DNA of 64,000 nt from Myotis daubentonii (lineage: Eukaryota; Chordata; Mammalia; Chiroptera; Vespertilionidae). The stretch spans positions 93,548,433-93,612,432 of the forward strand of contig NC_081842.1 of assembly GCF_963259705.1 (NCBI RefSeq), in the 5' to 3' direction. The position numbers and the translations under genes were made by a program. The first letter of the stretch is position 1, and every line of letters begins with the position of its first letter. The notes beneath the pieces are model-generated. The model did no database searches. It saw only the letters and a list, made by a program, of their open reading frames with translations, and had not been told where the DNA came from. Below are positions 1 to 11,294 of the stretch, piece after piece.

Positions 1-304
1 ATTAGGCCAGCAAGGGAGGGCAATAAGGGGTGATCAGGCAGGCAAGCAGAGGAGTTAGGGGCAATCAGGTAGGCAGGCAGAGGAAGTTAGGGGTGATCAG
101 ACAGGCAGGCAGGTGAGCAGTTAGGAGCCAGCAGTACCAGACTGAGAGAGGGATGTTCGACTGCCAATTTAGGCCTGATCCCTGTGAGATTGGGCCTAAA
201 CTGTCACTCAGACATACCCCAAGGGGTCCCTGATTGGAGAGGGTGCAGGCTCAGCTGAGGGAACCACCCCCTCTGTGCACGAATTTCATGCACCAGGCCA
301 CTAG
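1..304 (+). mobile_element. HeliBat-type Helitron, 3' part
   Basis: The block starts inside the element, with about four units of a roughly 35-bp motif (gttaggggtgatcaggcaggcagg-like), and runs into the canonical tail: an interrupted GTGCAC/GCAC hairpin, a CCAGGCCA stretch and CTAG at 301-304. Helitrons move by rolling-circle replication. The hairpin plus CTRR acts as terminator, and insertion occurs between A and T without target duplication. The same repeat family recurs at 59088-59572, 62906-63209 and 63472-63848. The 5' end lies outside the window. Confidence 0.85.
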
Positions 305-671
305 TCTATATATATATAAAAGGCTAATATGCTAAGTGTCCCTCTGACCACCCGACTGGTTGCTATGACACTCACTGACCACCAGGGGGCAGACACTCAA
401 TGCAGAAGCTGCCGTAACGTGCACTGGCCATTTACAAAGAAACAGAACCATGTACATGACACCGAAAAAGCAACACTCGGCTTCCCCCAAGTGGGACACA
501 GGCCCCTCCACCATCCCGAACCGAATAGCCAACAAAATCACAGCCAATGCTGCCAAGACCCCATGGCGCAAAATGTGGCCCGCAGACAAGCCCAGCCCAG
601 CCAGGAACAGTCGCTGTGGGTGCCGGATAATGACATAAAATAGCAACGCCCAGCTTCCTCTCCCTAGTGAC
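305..671 (+). mobile_element. Helitron 5' part joined to unknown sequence
   Basis: It begins directly after the CTAG of the previous copy with TC and an AT-rich start (tatataaaaggctaatatgc), followed by the 5' module of the CTCF-motif Helitrons up to about 436. From 437 to about 667 the sequence matches no other Helitron in this window and has no tail hairpin, although it ends in CTAG at 668-671. It may be DNA captured by terminator bypass, or a truncated element next to host DNA. Both strands are open for about 60 to 100 codons across it, but I recognise no protein. Confidence 0.6.
379..392 (+). promoter_or_regulatory. CTCF-core-like site in Helitron
   Basis: CCACCAGGGGGCAG fits the CTCF core consensus CCASYAGRKGGCRS at all 14 positions. 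The inverted partner found in sister copies is lost here because the sequence diverges just after it. Binding is inferred, not shown. Confidence 0.5.
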
Positions 672-1139
672 TATCCTCCTTGAAGTTTCTTCAGCTGAGG
701 AACATGACTTGCTTTATAGCCAGGTGAAAACATTTTACACTTTAACCAAATGTTTGTGAAGCATTTTCCCATGCCTCATCTCATTTGATCCTCACAGAAG
801 TCCTGGAGTAGGTAGATAGGAGACTCGGTAGAATCCTATCCTTAGCCGGAAAACAGAGATTTAGAAAGTTTAGAAACTTGACCTGACTGAAAAGAAGTAA
901 GAAATGGTGGACCTTGAAAATGACTTCAGGTTTTCTCACTGTACAGAATAAGTCAAACACTGCTGCAGTTAAATATTTTACCTTTTATTCTCCCTGCGTG
1001 ATCTACAATAATAATCTGCTTCATGTTGAGATTTACTGCTGGGTTGCTGACAATTATCTGAAATAGAAGTTGGGGTACTCCACTGGGCTGCAAAAAGTTT
1101 AGCTACATCAGGAAGCAGGTCTAATTAAGCAAGTTTAGT

Positions 1140-1140
<1 letters not shown>
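672..1140. other. No gene seen; unique AT-rich DNA
   Basis: No open frame, repeat terminus or RNA gene is visible. The stretch reads as ordinary intergenic DNA. Confidence 0.6.
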
Positions 1141-1186
<46 letters not shown>

Positions 1187-1384
1187 GCTAAGTTGACTTG
1201 CACATGTGTAATATGTATAAAGCTCTCACTGGCACCAATTGCACGTGTGTATTTTGATCTGTCATTGTCGATCATAAATTTGCTTGACACTTCTATTATA
1301 GAGAAAGAGCGAATAGTGATATTAAAATATTTCTTCTAATTAATTTTCTTTCAATGTACATGAATCTGTGCACCAGACCACTAG
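1141..1384 (+). mobile_element. Helitron with expanded (TA)n 5' end
   Basis: The AT-rich Helitron start has expanded into about 20 TA units (1143-1181), followed by taaaaggctaagttgac. The tail shares the block from ttattatagagaaag to taatt with the copies at 45565-46252 and 58338-59087, defining one subfamily. It ends with CTAG at 1381-1384. The terminal hairpin is decayed (catgaatctgtgcacc). Confidence 0.8.
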
Positions 1385-2593
1385 TAAAAATAATACTGAA
1401 TGCAAACTATAATTGAAAAATAAGGTTATAAAACAAAACAAAACAAAACAGAGATGAACCCAGAAAGTTGGAAAGGTCTTAAAAGCTGGGGACAGAATAG
1501 TAATTCACTATATTCTTTGAATGGATAGATCATTAACATTTAGTCATGACAAAATATTTTAAAATAAAATTAACTTCAAAATTATAAATTTATTTATTTA
1601 TCTGGCTATATTCATATCTTTTCACAAATCTTGTCACTCTTCTTTCTCTTCCAAATTTGTCTATATGAATACCTATCTTGCTATATAGGTGTGTAAAGGA
1701 CTTTTTAGAGTGGAAGACTTAAGTTGTTTTCTTTAATTTAAATACTGAATATATGATTTTTGCATACAGAAAAAAAAGATGAAACATAATAAAATTGACA
1801 TTGAGTTCTTAGATCTCAGGATCAGGAAATACATTTCCTAAATTAATTAATATTATGTTCATTTTCTTTTACTATGTAAAAAAATTATCACATGTTCAGC
1901 AGCTTAAGATGTAATAAGACAAACATTACTTATCTTACAGTTTTTTTAGGTCAGAATTTGAGGCAAAACTTATCTGAATTTGCTACACAGGGCTGAAAAG
2001 AAGGTGTTGGTTGGACTGAACCTAGATTCTTGACTGGAAAACAATACTTTTCCAAGCTCCCCAAAATTGTTGGCAGAATTAATTTCCCTATCATTGTGGG
2101 AATAAGAACATTGTTTTCTTGTTGGATTTCAGCTGGAGGGTTTTCTTAGCACCTTGAAGATACCCACATAACTGTGATAAAGGACATCACAACATAACAG
2201 CTTGCTTCTTCAGAGACAGATGGTATCCCTTGATTCTGTCTTTTAAAATAGAGACTTATATAACAATAATTCTAGTAACAGCTATAATGATTATCTTGTA
2301 ACACAACCTTATCAGGGAGTATAATGTCTCATTCATCTATGACATTAATACAATTTAATCAAAGAAATGACATCCATTATTGTCACCGCAGTCTATTGAT
2401 TAGAAGAAAATCACAGATCACATGCACATTCAGGATTATAAAAAGTAAAACACCAGAGTGCTATCCAGGGACCATCTTCAAAATCTGCATGTCACACTAA
2501 TTGATACTGTCAACAACTATATGCAATACACTCTAATATTCTCAAGTTACTGGGATTTCAAAATCAGTATTGCTACTCCCCAAGATTCTGTTA
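1385..2593. other. No gene seen; AT-rich DNA
   Basis: The stretch contains an (AAAAC)n run near 1430-1450. The part at about 1930-2110 looks like an old, unassigned interspersed repeat. No credible coding frame is present. Confidence 0.5.
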
Positions 2594-2853
2594 TCTATAT
2601 ATATAAAAGAGTAATATGCAAATTGACTTAACAGTGGAACAACCGCTCAACCAGTCGCAATGAGAGGCATTGACCACCTCTCCGTCCCTCCCCCGAGCTA
2701 GCAAGCTCCGATCCCCCAAGGGAGAATGGGGAACTGGGGCTCGGTGGTGGCAGAGGGTAGAGCTGGCTGCCAGCAGCTGGGGAAGATGGCCCTGATCACA
2801 GGCCAGGCCTAGAGACCATACCTGCACATGAATTTCGTGCACTGGGCCTCTAG
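2594..2853 (+). mobile_element. Complete short Helitron, about 260 bp
   Basis: Both ends are present: TC at 2594 after an A, the start tatataaaagagtaatatgcaaattgac with an ATGCAAAT octamer, and a tail with the CATGAATTTCGTG hairpin region and CTAG at 2850-2853 followed by T. It is non-autonomous and has no Rep/helicase coding. An open minus-strand frame across it is fortuitous. Confidence 0.9.
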
Positions 2854-2915
2854 TATAAACAATGATATACAACATGTTATAGTTATCTTTGAAGATGTTC
2901 ATTATTAGAGAAGTA

Positions 2916-3025
2916 TCTATAATGATAAAAGCCCAATATGCTAATTAGATCAGACATACTTCCAGACAAAGCCCGGGCTGTGAGGGCCAAGCCCCTTGCA
3001 CAAATTTTATGCATTGGGCCTCTAG
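2916..3025 (+). mobile_element. Very short Helitron, about 110 bp
   Basis: It runs from TC (2916) with ataatgataaaagcccaatatgctaatt to a GCACAAATTTTATGC hairpin and CTAG at 3022-3025. Only the two termini remain, so this is a minimal internal-deletion derivative. Confidence 0.85.
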
Positions 3026-3339
3026 TATTACTATAAATACTGATTCTCTATTTTAAGTTTTGTCAAATTTTGCTTTGTAAATTTTGAAATTATATTAGGT
3101 GCAGTCAAATTTAGAATTGCTTTATCTTCTATTGAATTTACCTTAAATTACTATAAACACTCTATTTCTCTATATTAATATTTCTTGCCTTAACACCCCA
3201 TTTAACTGATCGTAAGGGAGCGTACACAAACATTTTAGGATTAGCATTTTCTTGACAATTATTCCTTTATACTTGATAACCTGAACTCATTTGTTGAACC
3301 CATTTATTAGCTAATATAGTATTTTAAGGATTCATTAGG

Positions 3340-4000
3340 GTTCTCTATTCATATAATTTTCAACTGTGAATAGAGATACATATCTTTCTTTCTTTCAGAT
3401 CCCAGTGAAGCCTTTTCTTTCTTTTCTATACTTTCTTGTTCTTACTAGAAATTACAGTCCAATAATAAATAAAAGTGGCGAGAGTAACATTCTTGTCTTG
3501 TACCTGATTTTAGGGGACATTTTTCAGTTTACCACCACTGAATACTATGTTCATTGTGGGTTTTTAATAAATGAACTTTATTAGCTTAAATAACTTTTCT
3601 TCTACTCCAAGAGTAATTTTATAGCAAAAGGGGTTTAAATTAGGTGAAAATTATTTTATTCATCTATTGATATACTCATATTTTTTCCTTAATTCTGCTA
3701 TGATGATATATTATGTTTATTGATTTTTGTATATTGAACTAACTGTGAATTCTTCAGATAAGTGATACTTGGTCATGGTGTATAATTACTTAAAATGCTA
3801 GTTGATTTACTTTTCTAGTATATATCTTGTTTAAGATTTTTGTATCAATATTTAAGGATAATTGGTACACAGTTTTGTTTTCCTGTGATGTCTTTATCAG
3901 ACTATGGCATCCGGGTAATGCTGGCCTCATAAAATAAATAGGAAGTATTCCTTACTCTTGTATTTTTTTTGAAAAAGCTTCAGTCTGTTCCATGTTTACA
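3340..4000 (-). mobile_element. Old L1 fragment, ORF2 reverse-transcriptase region
   Basis: Read on the minus strand, this matches the general layout of mammalian L1 ORF2 around the RT domain. The plus-strand text near 3900-3940 (gggtaatgctggcctcataaaat) is a very recognisable antisense L1 phrase. Many stops and indels are present, so it is non-functional. Confidence 0.7.
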
Positions 4001-4121
4001 TGCCTCTGATTCTATTTTATTCATCAGTTTATTTTGTTCATTAGATTTATTGTTCGTTTATTTTCACTATTAGATTCAACTACTGGTAGATATGTATTGA
4101 TTGCCATTTTATTGCTCATAT

Positions 4122-4243
4122 TTCTTCTTCTTCTTCTTCTTCTTCTTCTTCTTCTTCTTCTTCTTCTTCTTCTTCTTCTTCTTCTTCTTCTTCTTCTCCT
4201 TCTTCTTCTCCTCTTCTTCCCTCTTCTTCATCCTCTTCTTCTT
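4122..4243 (+). repeat. (TTC)n microsatellite
   Basis: About 35 TTC units are followed by an impure CTT/CCT tail. The poly-leucine frame across it is an artefact of the repeat. It may have arisen at the junction of two L1 pieces. Confidence 0.95.
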
Positions 4244-6640
4244 AAAAGATACTCTTCAACATTTCATGTAATACTGGTTTGATGGTGATGAATTCCTTTA
4301 GTTTTTCCTTGTCTCTGAAGCTCTTTATCTGACCTTCAACTCTAAATGATAGCTTTGCTGAGTAGAGTAATCTTGGTTGTAGATCCTTGCTATTCATCAC
4401 TTTGAATATTTCTTGCCACTCCCTTCTGGACTGCAAAGTTTCTATTGAGAAATCAGCTGACAGTCATATGGGCACTCCCTTGTAGGTGACTAATTGCTTT
4501 TCTGTTGCTGCTTTAAGATTCTCTGTCTTTAACCTTTGGCATTTTAATTATGATGTGTCTTGTTGTGGGCCTCTTTGGGTTCCTTTTGTTTTAAACTCTC
4601 TGAACTTCCTTGACTTGTAAGTCTATTTCTTTCACCAAGTAAGGGAAGTTTTCTATAATTATTTCTCAAATATGTTTTCAATATCTTTCTCTCTTTCTCC
4701 TCTTTCTGCCACATCCATACTGAGAATGTTGGTATGCTTGAAGTTGTTCCTGAGGCTCCTTAAACTATCTCCATATTTTGGGTTCTTTTTTTTTTGCTCT
4801 TCTTATTGGGTGTTTTTGCCTTCTCATTTTCCAAATGGCTTATTTGATTCTCAGAATCCTCTACTGTTGAATCCCTGTAAATTATTCTTTAATTCAGTTA
4901 GTGTATTAAGATCCTTGATCAATCTTATAACCATTGTTTTGAAGTTTGCTTGCTTCTATTTCTTTCATTTGTGGCATGTTTTTTGTCTCCAGATTTTGGC
5001 TGCTTCCCTGTGTTTGTTTCTATGTATTAGGTAAATCTGCTATATCTCTTGGACTTGGTAGAGTAGTGTTGTGTAGTAAGTGTCCTATAGGGCCCAATGA
5101 CTCAGCCTCCCCAGCCACCTAAGCTGGGATTTCTGGGTGCACCAGTGAGGAAGCTGTGTGCATAGTCTTGTTGTAGTTGAGCCTTGATTGCTATTGGCAT
5201 CACTGGGAGGAATTTACCTCTATTCCAATTGGCTGTGAGGACTAGCTGTGACTACAGTGGATACTATGTGTGACTACAGAGCTGCTATGCAGGAGATACA
5301 CCTTTGGAGCAGGACTTGCCTCAGTGGAGCTTTGGTGCTCACTGAATCTACCCCTCATGTGTGTCCTTTGTGGATGTGTAGAGTTTCAATCTGGTATGCT
5401 CTGAAGCTGTCCACTGGGTGCACTGGCTATGGCGCCTTATGGAGGTACAAAGTCAGCCACTCTCAGGCTGCCCAGCAGGAGCAACAGAGAGATCTGCAAA
5501 TGATAGCTACTAGTATTAGGCTAGGAAGTGCCCAGGTGAGGCCTAGCTATGAAGCAAGGCTGGCTAGTGCTAGTGCTGGGTCTTGAGCCTCTTGTTGATA
5601 TGTTTTGGACACACTGATGTCAGCTGCTGCTTGTTTGAGAGATTTTATAAAAGTCTGAAGCCTGATCCTAGATAGGCTATTCACATGGAAAAGCTGGATG
5701 GAGCTGAAAATTGGATGGGGCTGGGTCTCAGGGAATCACCAGGGCTGAGAGAATAGTGTGAGCCATGCTAATGGAACCTTAGATATAGCTGCCAATCAGC
5801 TCTGTGTAGGGTGAGGTTCCAGCACAGGAACAATGACCTCTGAGACACCCTGTCTGGGAGAAACCTGCCCCAAAGTTCCTGCCCCAATGCCAGACATAGA
5901 GTTCCTCCCTGTATGTTCCTGATTCCCCCAAAGCCATTTCACATGCTGGAGCTCAGAGGAAGTGGAACCTTGTAAGTTCGTGTGCTGACCCTTTAGGAGG
6001 AACTGCTGGGTCTCCAATCGACTCTGTGTCACTCAGCAACAATCTCCACTTGTTTTTCTAGCTGGAAGTTACAGGGACCTCTCTTCTCAGCACTGGAACC
6101 CTGGGTTGGGGGTCTGCTGTGGGGCTAGTGCATGGTTGGACAAACTTTTTGACTCGAGGGCCACAATGGGTTCTTAAACTGGACCGGAGGGCCGGAACAA
6201 AAGCATGGATGGAGAGTTTGTGTGAACTAATATAAATTCAAAGTAAACATCATTACATAAAAGAGTACGGTCTTTTTTTTTTTTTTTAGTTTTATTCATT
6301 TCAAATGGGCCGGATCTGGCCCGCGGGCCGTAGTTTGCCCACAGCTGGGCTAGTGCCACTTGCTCCTCACAGGAGGCATCTCCAGCAGATATATCCCTCC
6401 CAATTGAAGAAAATGCCACACATGCATGAAGGACCAGTGCATTCTTTGCCTTCGCCCCTCCTACCAGTGTTGATGTACTTTCTTTTATATTTTTCTAGTT
6501 GTAGGACTTCCATTCAGTCAGCTTTCATGCAATTCTGAATGATGGTTGTTCTATATTTTAGTTGTAATTTTGATGTCTTTGTTGGAGACAGTGAGTACTG
6601 GCATTTACCTATGCTGCCGTCTTTCTACTCCCCTCTGGTC
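4244..6640 (-). mobile_element. Antisense retroelement block, probably L1 5' region
   Basis: The region reads like antisense L1-derived sequence common in mammals: the block from ttgctgagtagagtaatcttgg onward, then a GC-richer section at 5040-6120. It is interrupted by a hAT element at 6131-6347 and resumes after it. No frame encodes an intact protein. Assignment to the L1 5' untranslated region is by recollection of its general character and needs a repeat-library search. Confidence 0.45.
6131..6347. mobile_element. Non-autonomous hAT element with 8-bp target duplication
   Basis: The ends CATGGTTGGACAAACT and AGTTTGCCCACAGCTG are imperfect inverted repeats. The 8-bp sequence GGCTAGTG flanks the element on both sides (6123-6130 and 6348-6355), the hallmark of hAT transposition. 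The interior has GC-rich arms (gggccggatctggcccgcgggcc) around an AT-rich middle and does not encode a transposase. It inserted into the older antisense retroelement block. Confidence 0.9.
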
Positions 6641-6685
6641 TTTATTTCTGATGTGAATCAGCTGTGAATCTAATTGAGGAAACCA

Positions 6686-7279
6686 TCCTATCTAATAAAA
6701 GACAAAAGGGTAATTAACCGTACCTCTGCTACGCTTCCCATTGGCTAATCAATGAGATATACAAATTAACTGCCAACAAGATGGCGGCCGACAGTCATGC
6801 AGTTGATGCTAGCAGGAGGTTTGCTTGCTCCAGTGATGGAGGAAGCCAAAGTTCCCCGCCTGCCATGACTGCTCTAAGCTCTGAAAGCAACAGCTCCAGA
6901 AGCAACAAAGTTTCAATTATGGAAGCTAAACAAACCCCAGATACCTGCTTTCAGCCAGACGTGGCCTCAGAGCTGGGAGTGCCAGTGAAGGCAACAAAGT
7001 TTCAATTATAGAAGGTAAATAAACCCCAGAATAAAAAATAAAAAAAAGGAGAGGCTGGGAACTTCAGTTGCAGGCCAGCCTGAAAACGGCCCTCAGACCC
7101 TCACCCAGACTGGCCAGGCACCCCAGTGGGAAACCCCACCCTGAAGGGGGTGTGACCAGCTGCAAACAGCCATCAGCCCCTCATCCAGGCTGGCCAGGCA
7201 CCCAAGCGGGACCCCCACCCTGATCCGGAACACCCTTCAGGGCAAACAAGCCGGCCCCCACCCGTACACCAGGCCTCTT
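6686..7279 (+). mobile_element. Helitron with octamer/CCAAT/YY1-like 5' module
   Basis: It starts TCCTATCTAATAAAAG, then carries CCATTGGCTAATCA (CCAAT box), a degenerate octamer (atatacaaattaac) and AAGATGGCGGC at 6778-6788. The interior has repeated units around gcttctataattgaaac that recur in the copies at 38497-39184 and 50816-51372. The 3' end has lost its hairpin and CTAG (ggcctctt) and abuts the next Helitron with no gap. Confidence 0.85.
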
Positions 7280-7747
7280 TCCTATATAATAAAAGGGTAA
7301 TATGCAAACTGACCCTAACAGCAGAAAGACTGGGAACAACTGGTCACTATGAAACACACTGACCACCAGGGGACAGACGCTCAATGCAGGAGCTGTTCTC
7401 TGGTGGTCAGTGCGCTCCCAAATGGGGGAGCTATGCTCAGCCACAAGCCAGGCTGATGGCTGCCAGTACAGCGGTGGTGGTGGGAGTCTCTCTTGCCTCC
7501 TCAGCAGCGCTAAGGATGTCCGACTGCAGCTTAGGTCTGTGTCCCGCTGGCAAGTGGACATCCCCCGAGGGCTGCCGGGCTGCCAGAGGGATTTCTGATT
7601 GCCATCTTAGGTCCAATCCCCTGGGGAGCAGGCCTAAGCCAGAAGGTGGTCATGCCCCAATGGGTTCCAGACTGTGAGAGGGCACAGGCCGGACTGAGGG
7701 AACCCCCCCCCCCCCGAGTGCACAAATTTTTGTGCACCTAGCCTCTA

Positions 7748-7748
<1 letters not shown>
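7280..7748 (+). mobile_element. Helitron, CTCF-motif subfamily
   Basis: It runs from TCCTATATAATAAAAGGG to a GTGCACAAATTTTTGTGCAC hairpin and CTAA at 7745-7748 (mutated CTAG). It is closely similar along its length to 61227-61685 and, in reverse, to 38025-38496. The interior contains an inverted pair of CTCF-like motifs. No protein is encoded. Confidence 0.92.
7363..7406. promoter_or_regulatory. Inverted pair of degraded CTCF-like motifs
   Basis: CCACCAGGGGACAG (7363-7376) and CTGTTCTCTGGTGG (7393-7406) have one and two mismatches to the CTCF core consensus respectively, and still form an imperfect stem. This copy appears to have decayed. Confidence 0.35.

Positions 7749-7790
<42 letters not shown>
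7749..7790 (+). repeat. (TA)n microsatellite
   Basis: A run of about 20 TA units starts right at the Helitron 3' end. Confidence 0.95.
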
Positions 7791-7793
<3 letters not shown>

Positions 7794-10180
7794 GTTGCTC
7801 TATTGCTGCTTTTAAGAGTTTCCCCATCCTTGGTTTTTGGAAGTTTGATTATAATATATCTCACTGTGGATCTCTCAGTATAAACTACTTTGAGCATGTT
7901 GAGTTTCAGTATGTGTAGATTAATACTCTTTTTAAAATTTAACAACTTTTTGACATTATTTCTTCTAATAATCCTACCACTTTTTTCTTCTTATTCTTTT
8001 ACATCCATTCTGAATATGTTTGCATGCTTGATTCATTTTTCTATCTATTCTTCTATCTGAATAATCTCTATTAACATATATTCAAACTTGATAATTCTGT
8101 CTTCATATGTTCAATCCACTTTTGAACTCTTCTAGCAAAGTCATTTAGTTCTGATATTTTTAAATCAAATTTCTATTTGGATTCATTTCATAATTTTAGT
8201 CTTTATTGATATTTTCTATGTAGTGAGACACCATTCTCATAGTTTCATTTTTTCTTTTTTATGATTTCCTTCATCTCTTTGAACATATTTAAATAGCTGA
8301 TTTAATATTATTTTTAATAATTCCAACCAATGGGCTTCCTCAGGGGTAGTTATCATCAATTACATTTTTTCCTTTATAGAGGATATATAGTTTTATTTAT
8401 TTGTATACATCATTTTTTTAATTTATTGGTTAAGGTATTACAAATGTGTCCTCATCCCCCCATTAACCCCCAACCTCCTCCCCCCACACTCATGCTCTCA
8501 TCCCCCTGTTGCCTTTGTCCATTGGTTTGGCTTATATGCATGCATACAAGTCCTTTAGTTGATCTCTTCTCCTTACCCCCACCCTCCTGTACTTTCCCTC
8601 TGGGGATTGATAGTATGATATTTGTATACATCATTTTTTTATTGAAAATTGGACATTGTGAATATTATAATGTGCCAACTCTGGAAGTCAGAGTCTCTCT
8701 TTTCTCAGGGTTTTTTTTTTTTTTTTGCTGCCTATTATAATTATAGTTCTTTTTTAGTGAATTTTTTAAACCAATATTATTGAATCTTTATTTTTATGCC
8801 ATGACTATGGAATTCTATGTTCTATTAGCTTATTAGTCCGCTAATGATTGGGACAGAGATTTTTTTCAATAGTCTGTAACTAAAATGTTCTCCTGTTTCT
8901 TGCAGAGTTGTTCCTTGTGTTGCATGTAATTAATACTGGCTCCAGCAGTTTAAAATTGTATCTGTTCTTCCTGTTTGCACATACCTGAAGTGAACAGAGT
9001 GGAACACAGATCATTTTCATGTTTATTTCCTGGGAATGAAAATAGCCTTGGATATGCTTGTTACCTTATACTTTTCCAGGAATACATTGGAGCTTTTCCA
9101 AGCCCTTTATCACCCATTTTTCTCTTTTGGTTAGTCTACTGTGTCATTCAAATGTTATACATTGCTTCAGGCAGCAGAAACTAAAACATTTTCATGTGAA
9201 CATTTGCATCAAAGCCCGCTAGGATAGCAGCTTAAGTATTAACCTGATTCCAAGATAGGTGAGATAAAGACAAACATTTTCTATTTGAGAAATCAAATTT
9301 TCATACTTTTTCTGATTTTAACATAATGTTATTAACCTTCTGGACATTTTAAAAGTTTATTTGACATTTTTATTTATTCTCGTGCATTTAGAATAATGTA
9401 TACTGTTGAGTTTGCAGCAATTATTAAATTCATGTTTTAATATTTTTACCTTTATTGTTGAAAGTATTATATATGTCCCCTCTTTTTCCCTCATTGACTC
9501 CTTCTAGCTTGCCCCTGCCCCCCATCTCAAGCCTTCACCACACTATTGCATGTGTCCTTGAGTTACCCATATACGCATATAAGTTCTTTGGTTATTCTCT
9601 CCTTGCCCATCTACCCAACCTATCTTCCCTCTGGGATTCACAGTCATTCTGTTCCATTCTTCAATGTCTCTAGATCTATTTTGTTCATCATTTAATTTTG
9701 TTCATTATGTTCTACATGTGATGCTTGTCTGCCTCCAAATGGCTTATTTCACTTAGTCTTTGCTCTTAAAATCTCTATATATTCTGCTCTCCCCCTAATC
9801 AATAGTTATAAATATGTAAATTCTTTTTATAATCTTCTGTAATTTATTTTTTAATATTTTCTAGGATTATTTTCCTTTCTGCTTCTGGGTGGATATTTTT
9901 TAACTTATCTTTGATTGAATAATTATTTATTTAACCATGACCATGCATATGTTAATATCCAGCTTTTGTGTTTATTACTTCAGAACTTTCATTGGGTCTT
10001 AATTTTTATATTCTAATATTATAATCATTTTAAAGTCTATTTATTTACCCAAAGAAATACCTCAAATATCTGAGTTTTCTTCTAGTTTTCAGTCACATTT
10101 CATTGTTTCTAATAATAATATTTTTTCATGAAGGTTGGAGGTTGAATATAAAATATTTTATAAATAATATATAATGCTGT
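7791..10180 (-). mobile_element. Mosaic of antisense L1 pieces
   Basis: Two separate 3' UTR-like pieces of the bat L1 lie here in reverse: about 8405-8640 and about 9440-9770. Each contains the conserved phrases ttattgttgaaagtatta-like, tatatgcatataagt and gttgatctcttctcc-like, and resembles the better copies at 60680-61020 (minus) and 37405-37690 (plus). The flanking parts resemble older L1 sequence. Nothing is coding. Confidence 0.55.
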
Positions 10181-10530
10181 GCAATCTTTATAGAAATTAT
10201 GTTTTTTATTCGAAGCAGCAGCTGGCGTAAGTGCACTAGAAATGGTGTGTTACCTTAATATAGTAAAAGGTTGAGAAAAGTAAAAAACAAGCTTCAGTGT
10301 TGCAATGGCAATCTATTTTACTTTCAGATTTATCTCCTCCGAGTCCTAAAAGAATTATGGAATTTTTACCCAAGATCTTTCTCCTTGGCAGACTCTGAAT
10401 TCCAAGTTGTGTTCCCAGGCCTATAAGTCTATAAAAATTACCACTTAACTTTTTTACCTTTCAATTTTCTTTTCAGAATATTGCTTAGCTCATTGTTATT
10501 TTGCTTGACTCATTGTTATTTTATTATAAA
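10181..10530. other. No gene seen
   Basis: The stretch is unique-looking AT-rich DNA. The direct repeat ttgcttgactcattgttatt near 10485-10522 is a small local duplication next to the Helitron. Confidence 0.5.
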
Positions 10531-10725
10531 CTAGAGGCCAGTTTCACAAATTCGTGAACGGGTGGCATCTGGCCAATCAGAGCCAGGCCAGCCAGGGGAG
10601 GGGCTATGGGAGGTTGGCCAGCCAACCCCACCCCCAATTGGGCTGGTTGGCTGGCCGCAGTGCGTGTCATAGCAACCGGTTGTTTTAGACGTTCCAGTCG
10701 CTTGGCTTTTATATATACAGATAGA
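10531..10725 (-). mobile_element. Short Helitron, reverse orientation
   Basis: Read in reverse it runs from the AT-rich start (tctgtatatataaaagcc) to the tail hairpin (cgttcacgaatttgtgaaac) and CTAG at 10531-10534. The interior is short and GC-rich and encodes nothing. Confidence 0.8.
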
Positions 10726-11251
10726 TTTTAATTGTACAGTCTATACATTTGTTATTTCTTGTATTGTTTAATGGCCCTGAATTCTTATATAACATAAATA
10801 AGTTGTAATCTTCATTTTCTTCTTATCCTTTTCTGTGTGTACTTTTGCCAAATTTTTAAAGCAGCTTTAATAATTTGTTTTCATATAATTTTCTGTGCAG
10901 AAATCAGTTTGGTTATATCATGTAATTTGATTTATAAATTTTAAAAATCATTTATAACTAATTAATTAGTTTAATTATATTTATTTATAGGGCAAATTGT
11001 GGTGTTTTATGCAGTGACTAGTAGTATTTTTTATTACTCTTTTTTTTCATAGTAATTCTGTGTGTTTATAACTATAGTTTGAAATATATATAAGCTCCCT
11101 TAATTGAATCATGATTTTGTCACATACTGGGAACTTTGTGTGAACTTGGGAAAATTATTAGTCTCTTTGTGTCCAGGTTTCCTCATGTCTAAAATAAGTG
11201 TAATAATAACACCTAACCAAGATTATAGTGAAGATTTAATGAGTGGATATT

Positions 11252-11294
<43 letters not shown>

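Noticed and set aside
4034..4282. 82-codon frame with a poly-leucine stretch, resembling a membrane protein
   Set aside because: It is the translation of the (TTC)n/(CTT)n microsatellite inside antisense retroelement sequence.
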